From the NCBI GenBank assembly GCA_036927565.1, contig JAYESD010000001.1, positions 252,493,097 through 252,557,096 of the forward strand: DNA of 64,000 nt. The letters run 5' to 3'. Positions 61,556 to 64,000 of this stretch are shown one piece after another. The position numbers and the translations under genes were made by a program. The notes under the pieces were generated by a model. It saw nothing but the letters and a program-made list of their open reading frames with translations, ran no database searches and had not been told where the DNA came from. The stretch comes from Tuctoria greenei. Its lineage: Eukaryota > Streptophyta > Magnoliopsida > Poales > Poaceae. Positions within the stretch are counted from its first letter, which is position 1; each line of letters begins with the position of its first letter.

Positions 61556-61840
61556 TTCAGTTTCCTAAAGAAAAAACTTTTTTGCTTTAAAAAATTGCAT
61601 TCTTACGGGATTCTTGCAACCTAAGCCAAGTTGCTGGAACTTTTACCTCAGAGTCCACTTTTTTTATTTATGAAACCTTGTGTGTGTATGTGCGTGCATG
61701 CCTGTGTTTGTGTTTGTGTGTGTGTGTACGCGCGGTGCGTGCGTGTGTGTGTGATGTGCTTAATATGTAAAAAATATGCTTATTTGTATTAGGAGCTCAA
61801 AGTGGTAAAAGTTATAAGTCAGCTTCAGGTATTTTTCTAA
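61556..61840 (-). repeat. Left arm of inverted repeat with (TG)n
   Basis: Reverse complement of the repeat at 7700-7990; partner of the right arm 62240-62545. It includes a TG-rich microsatellite at 61680-61755. Confidence 0.75.
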
Positions 61841-61937
61841 ACTGCTTTTGTTGTGTGATAGTTTCCTCATGAAACAAGGATAACATACAAGCGTCATGAT
61901 ACTTGTTCATACAATGTTATACTTAACAAAAGGAAAG

Positions 61938-62183
61938 ATTTGTCAAAGTGGTGTGTCTCTCATGGTCATTACCACTGAGAAGTTGTTGAAACATGGAAAT
62001 CTGAATTTCGCACATCTTCTACTACAAAGAGGTTATCTTTGTTGTACCTTGCAAATAATGTTATGCAGAATGCCACAAAGAAAATAGTGGATACATAATG
62101 AACTCATGAGAGTCATCCCTGCTGCCCACAATGAAGTTTTCAACAACGGTTATGATTATGGACGGAAGGTTGTAAAATGGCTG
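61938..62183 (+). pseudogene. CID-domain (RNA pol II CTD-interacting, ENTH/VHS fold) gene fragment
   Basis: In frame from 61940: LSKWCVSH, a TGA at 61976, EVVETWKSEF, then LSLLYLANNVMQNATKK (about 62033-62083). After a frameshift near 62085-62098 the next frame reads NELMRVIPAAHNEVFNNGYD then YGRKVVKWL (62097-62183). Order and spacing match the CID domain of plant pre-mRNA-processing regulators (RPRD/PCF11-related proteins), where this part binds the polymerase II tail: W-C helix, VETW helix, FLYLAND-IQN helix, F..VLPAA helix, YG.KV. The coding similarity ends at CTG followed by GTATGT, a good splice donor, so the fragment appears to come from genomic DNA and includes an intron edge. It lies between inverted repeats and is non-functional. 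Confidence 0.72.
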
Positions 62184-62239
62184 GTATGTATGTTATATTC
62201 ATATGTGTATTCGTTGAAGTAGTTACTCTATTATCATGT

Positions 62240-62414
62240 ACAAACATTAGCGATGTATTAAAACATTGTTTCTTTAACATAAAAATCGTTGGACGTCTAG
62301 ATACTAAGAAAATGGTAAAATGCTGAACATCGGAATATATCTGAAGCTGACTTACAACCTTTGCCAGTTTAATCTCCTAATGCAAATTAGCATATTTTTT
62401 AGATAATAAGAACA

Positions 62415-62449
<35 letters not shown>

Positions 62450-62545
62450 CGCATGCACAAGCATGCATGTACTCCAACACACACAGTTTCATAAATAAAA
62501 TAATGGAATGTGAGTAAAAGTTCCAACAACTGAATCAACACCAGA
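62240..62545 (+). repeat. Right arm of inverted repeat with (CA)n
   Basis: Direct copy of 7700-7990 and inverted relative to 61556-61840. CA microsatellite at 62416-62446. The arms are strongest over the roughly 200 bp from CTGAAGCTGAC to AAAAGTTCCA. Confidence 0.75.
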
Positions 62546-62648
62546 ATCCACTCAGAAATTGTTTCCTACCTCAGCCAAACAATCACTGATTGCCAAGTCC
62601 TACTGTATCCTTCCTAAAGAAGGATAACAATTGTCAAACCTAGGTTCC

Positions 62649-64000
62649 CACTACAAGAAACGAGTAAAAAGGCCGTTGGCCTTATAACCGTCGGTTTCCT
62701 TCTATAGCTGACGTACATACTTTATAACCGTTGGTGAACCGTCGGCTTAAGCCGACGCTCTTGATTCGACGTTTTTAACTCATAAAATTGTCGGTCCCGA
62801 CACATTTAACTCTTAATTAAATCCGTCAATTTCAGATGCCGATACATTTAATCTTTATAACCATCGGCCTAATACTGACACATTTAATTTCTGTATAGCT
62901 GTCGACCTTGGGGCTCACCGACAGCTTTATAGGCATAAAACCGTCGGCTGTCCATCTCACCTGACACCTTTAACCAATACATTTTCATTTTTTTAACCGC
63001 ACTAAAAGTAACTCATGCTCGTTCATTGGATTCCTCTGGAGCTTGCTAACATGTTTTTTTTAACTGTTAATTCTTACTCAATCATTGGATTGAGAGATCG
63101 TCAACACTTTTTTATTTTTTTTAATGCGAAGCTTACAGGACATCTAGCGCGGCCCTGACTCGTTGGCGAAGGGGACGAGGAGACGACGGAGTTCACCCAC
63201 GCCAACCCATCCACACTGTTGGGAATCATCGTACCGACAAGGCAGCACAAGAGGTCCGTTGACTCATAGCGGTCGTCGAGAGTTGAGACGAGGAGGCAGC
63301 CGCCGCGGGTGTCAAGGATGGAGTCTGTAGAGGACCCCTCAGTCATCGGCAAAGAAGGCGCCGGCCTGGTGTGTGGCAGCGGTCTTGAGCTCCGATCCAA
63401 TAACAGCGGGAGGACTGAAACGATCCGCAAACGTCCAGGTGCCTCGGAAGTGAGGTTGACTCAGAGGATGCACAACGCGGGTGGTGTGCCTGGAAGCGGT
63501 GGAGGAAGACCGGGCCGAAGGCATGGAGGTACCAGTAATGGAAATCGAGGGCGCCCTAGAGGAGGATGGTGGGGAGGCCGACACAGAGCATGATCTCCTG
63601 CAGGAGGTCGTCGTCGCTAAGACCAACCAAGCAGAGTTCTATGCCACCAAGAAAGCAGGATCTCCCGCAGGACCAAGGAAGCAGGATCTCCCGCAGGAGG
63701 TTCTCCATTTCGGTGGTGTGCGATGGCGGCTGGTGGTGTGCGGCTAGAAGTGGGCAAGTGTGGGGTGGCGCGGTTTAAGTTGTGTCCAGTTAGGTTTTGC
63801 AGTTTGTAAGTAGTGGGAATATCAAAAAGAGGGACTGTGTAGAGGATTGAAAATTTGTAGGGTACGAGAGAGAATCGGGGTCCAACAGATGTAGCCGTCA
63901 GCATAGAATCTGAAGCCGGTAGCTATAGTCTATAAACATCAGGCAACACTGCAAACCGGCGGTTTTAATGTTTGGGGGGGGGGGGGAGAGGCTGTTTTCA
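62649..64000. mobile_element. CACTA element K3, left end and interior (continues past window)
   Basis: Begins CACTACAAGAAACG, followed by dense CCGTCGG / GCCGACG subterminal repeats (62670-62960). The interior (63120-63790) is GC-rich. From 63810 it matches K1 from 6123. The K1 right end lies 427 bp beyond that point, so K3 should end about 240 bp past the window; its total size would be near 1.6 kb, a non-autonomous element. Several short open frames (for example 63101-63430 minus) have no recognisable protein; the interior might be captured host DNA. Confidence 0.82.

Noticed and set aside
6551..62648. TCC next to the inner ends of K1 (6551) and K3 (62646) as a sign that the 56 kb between them moved as a unit
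   Set aside because: A shared trinucleotide is likely by chance; TSDs of a composite would lie at the outer ends.
1..64000. tRNA, rRNA or intact host protein gene
   Set aside because: None found on reading. The only tRNA-like matches are the short primer-binding sites.

Overview
This is nuclear DNA of a grass (Poaceae, probably a large repeat-rich panicoid-type genome; the species cannot be named from the sequence). I find no intact host gene. Almost every base belongs to transposable elements or their wreckage, nested inside one another: Ty3/gypsy LTR retrotransposons of the Tekay-like (chromovirus) and Tat (RIRE2-like) kinds, one Ty1/copia relic, ends of three CACTA DNA transposons, one Stowaway-like MITE candidate, and two small captured or unidentified gene fragments. 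I call the LTR elements E1-E4 and the CACTA elements K1-K3.

Layout. 1-6122: 3' half of gypsy element E1 (+), broken pol plus a 3.26-kb 3' LTR, inserted in CACTA K1, whose right end runs to 6550. 6551-8640: dispersed repeats and unassigned sequence. About 8640-10165: copia relic (LTR end, tRNA-Met primer site, broken gag) fused to a truncated Tekay-type LTR ending at 11203. 11204-58159: CACTA K2, split by E2. E2 is a minus-strand element made of two long LTRs with only 52 bp between them (11643-57787, TSD AAGAC). Its left LTR carries the Tat element E3 (13162-26375, TSD GACAC). Its right LTR carries the young Tekay-like element E4 (38919-54881, minus strand, TSD AAAGG). An 8.16-kb segment with the 3' half of E3 plus adjoining E2 LTR is tandemly duplicated (21577-29733 and 29734-37898). 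58160-62648: an inverted copy of the 6.96-7.48 kb repeat, a gypsy gag-protease relic, unidentified reading frames, and an inverted repeat enclosing a decayed fragment of a CID-domain (RNA polymerase II CTD-interacting) gene. 62649-64000: left part of CACTA K3, a sibling of K1.

Order of events read from nesting: K2, then E2, then E3 in one E2 LTR and E4 in the other. The 8-kb duplication came after E3. Each E2 LTR preserves the empty target site of the insertion in the other LTR, so the boundaries of E3 and E4 are fixed to the base. E4 is the youngest: its LTRs are both 4036 bp and differ at about two dozen positions counted by eye.

Most unusual items: an accessory sense-strand ORF upstream of gag in E4 with a dsRBD-like pattern; the duplicated antisense Transposase_28-type gene of E3; an LTR minisatellite of G-boxes at exact 57-bp spacing; the internally collapsed E2; and the CID gene fragment between inverted repeats.
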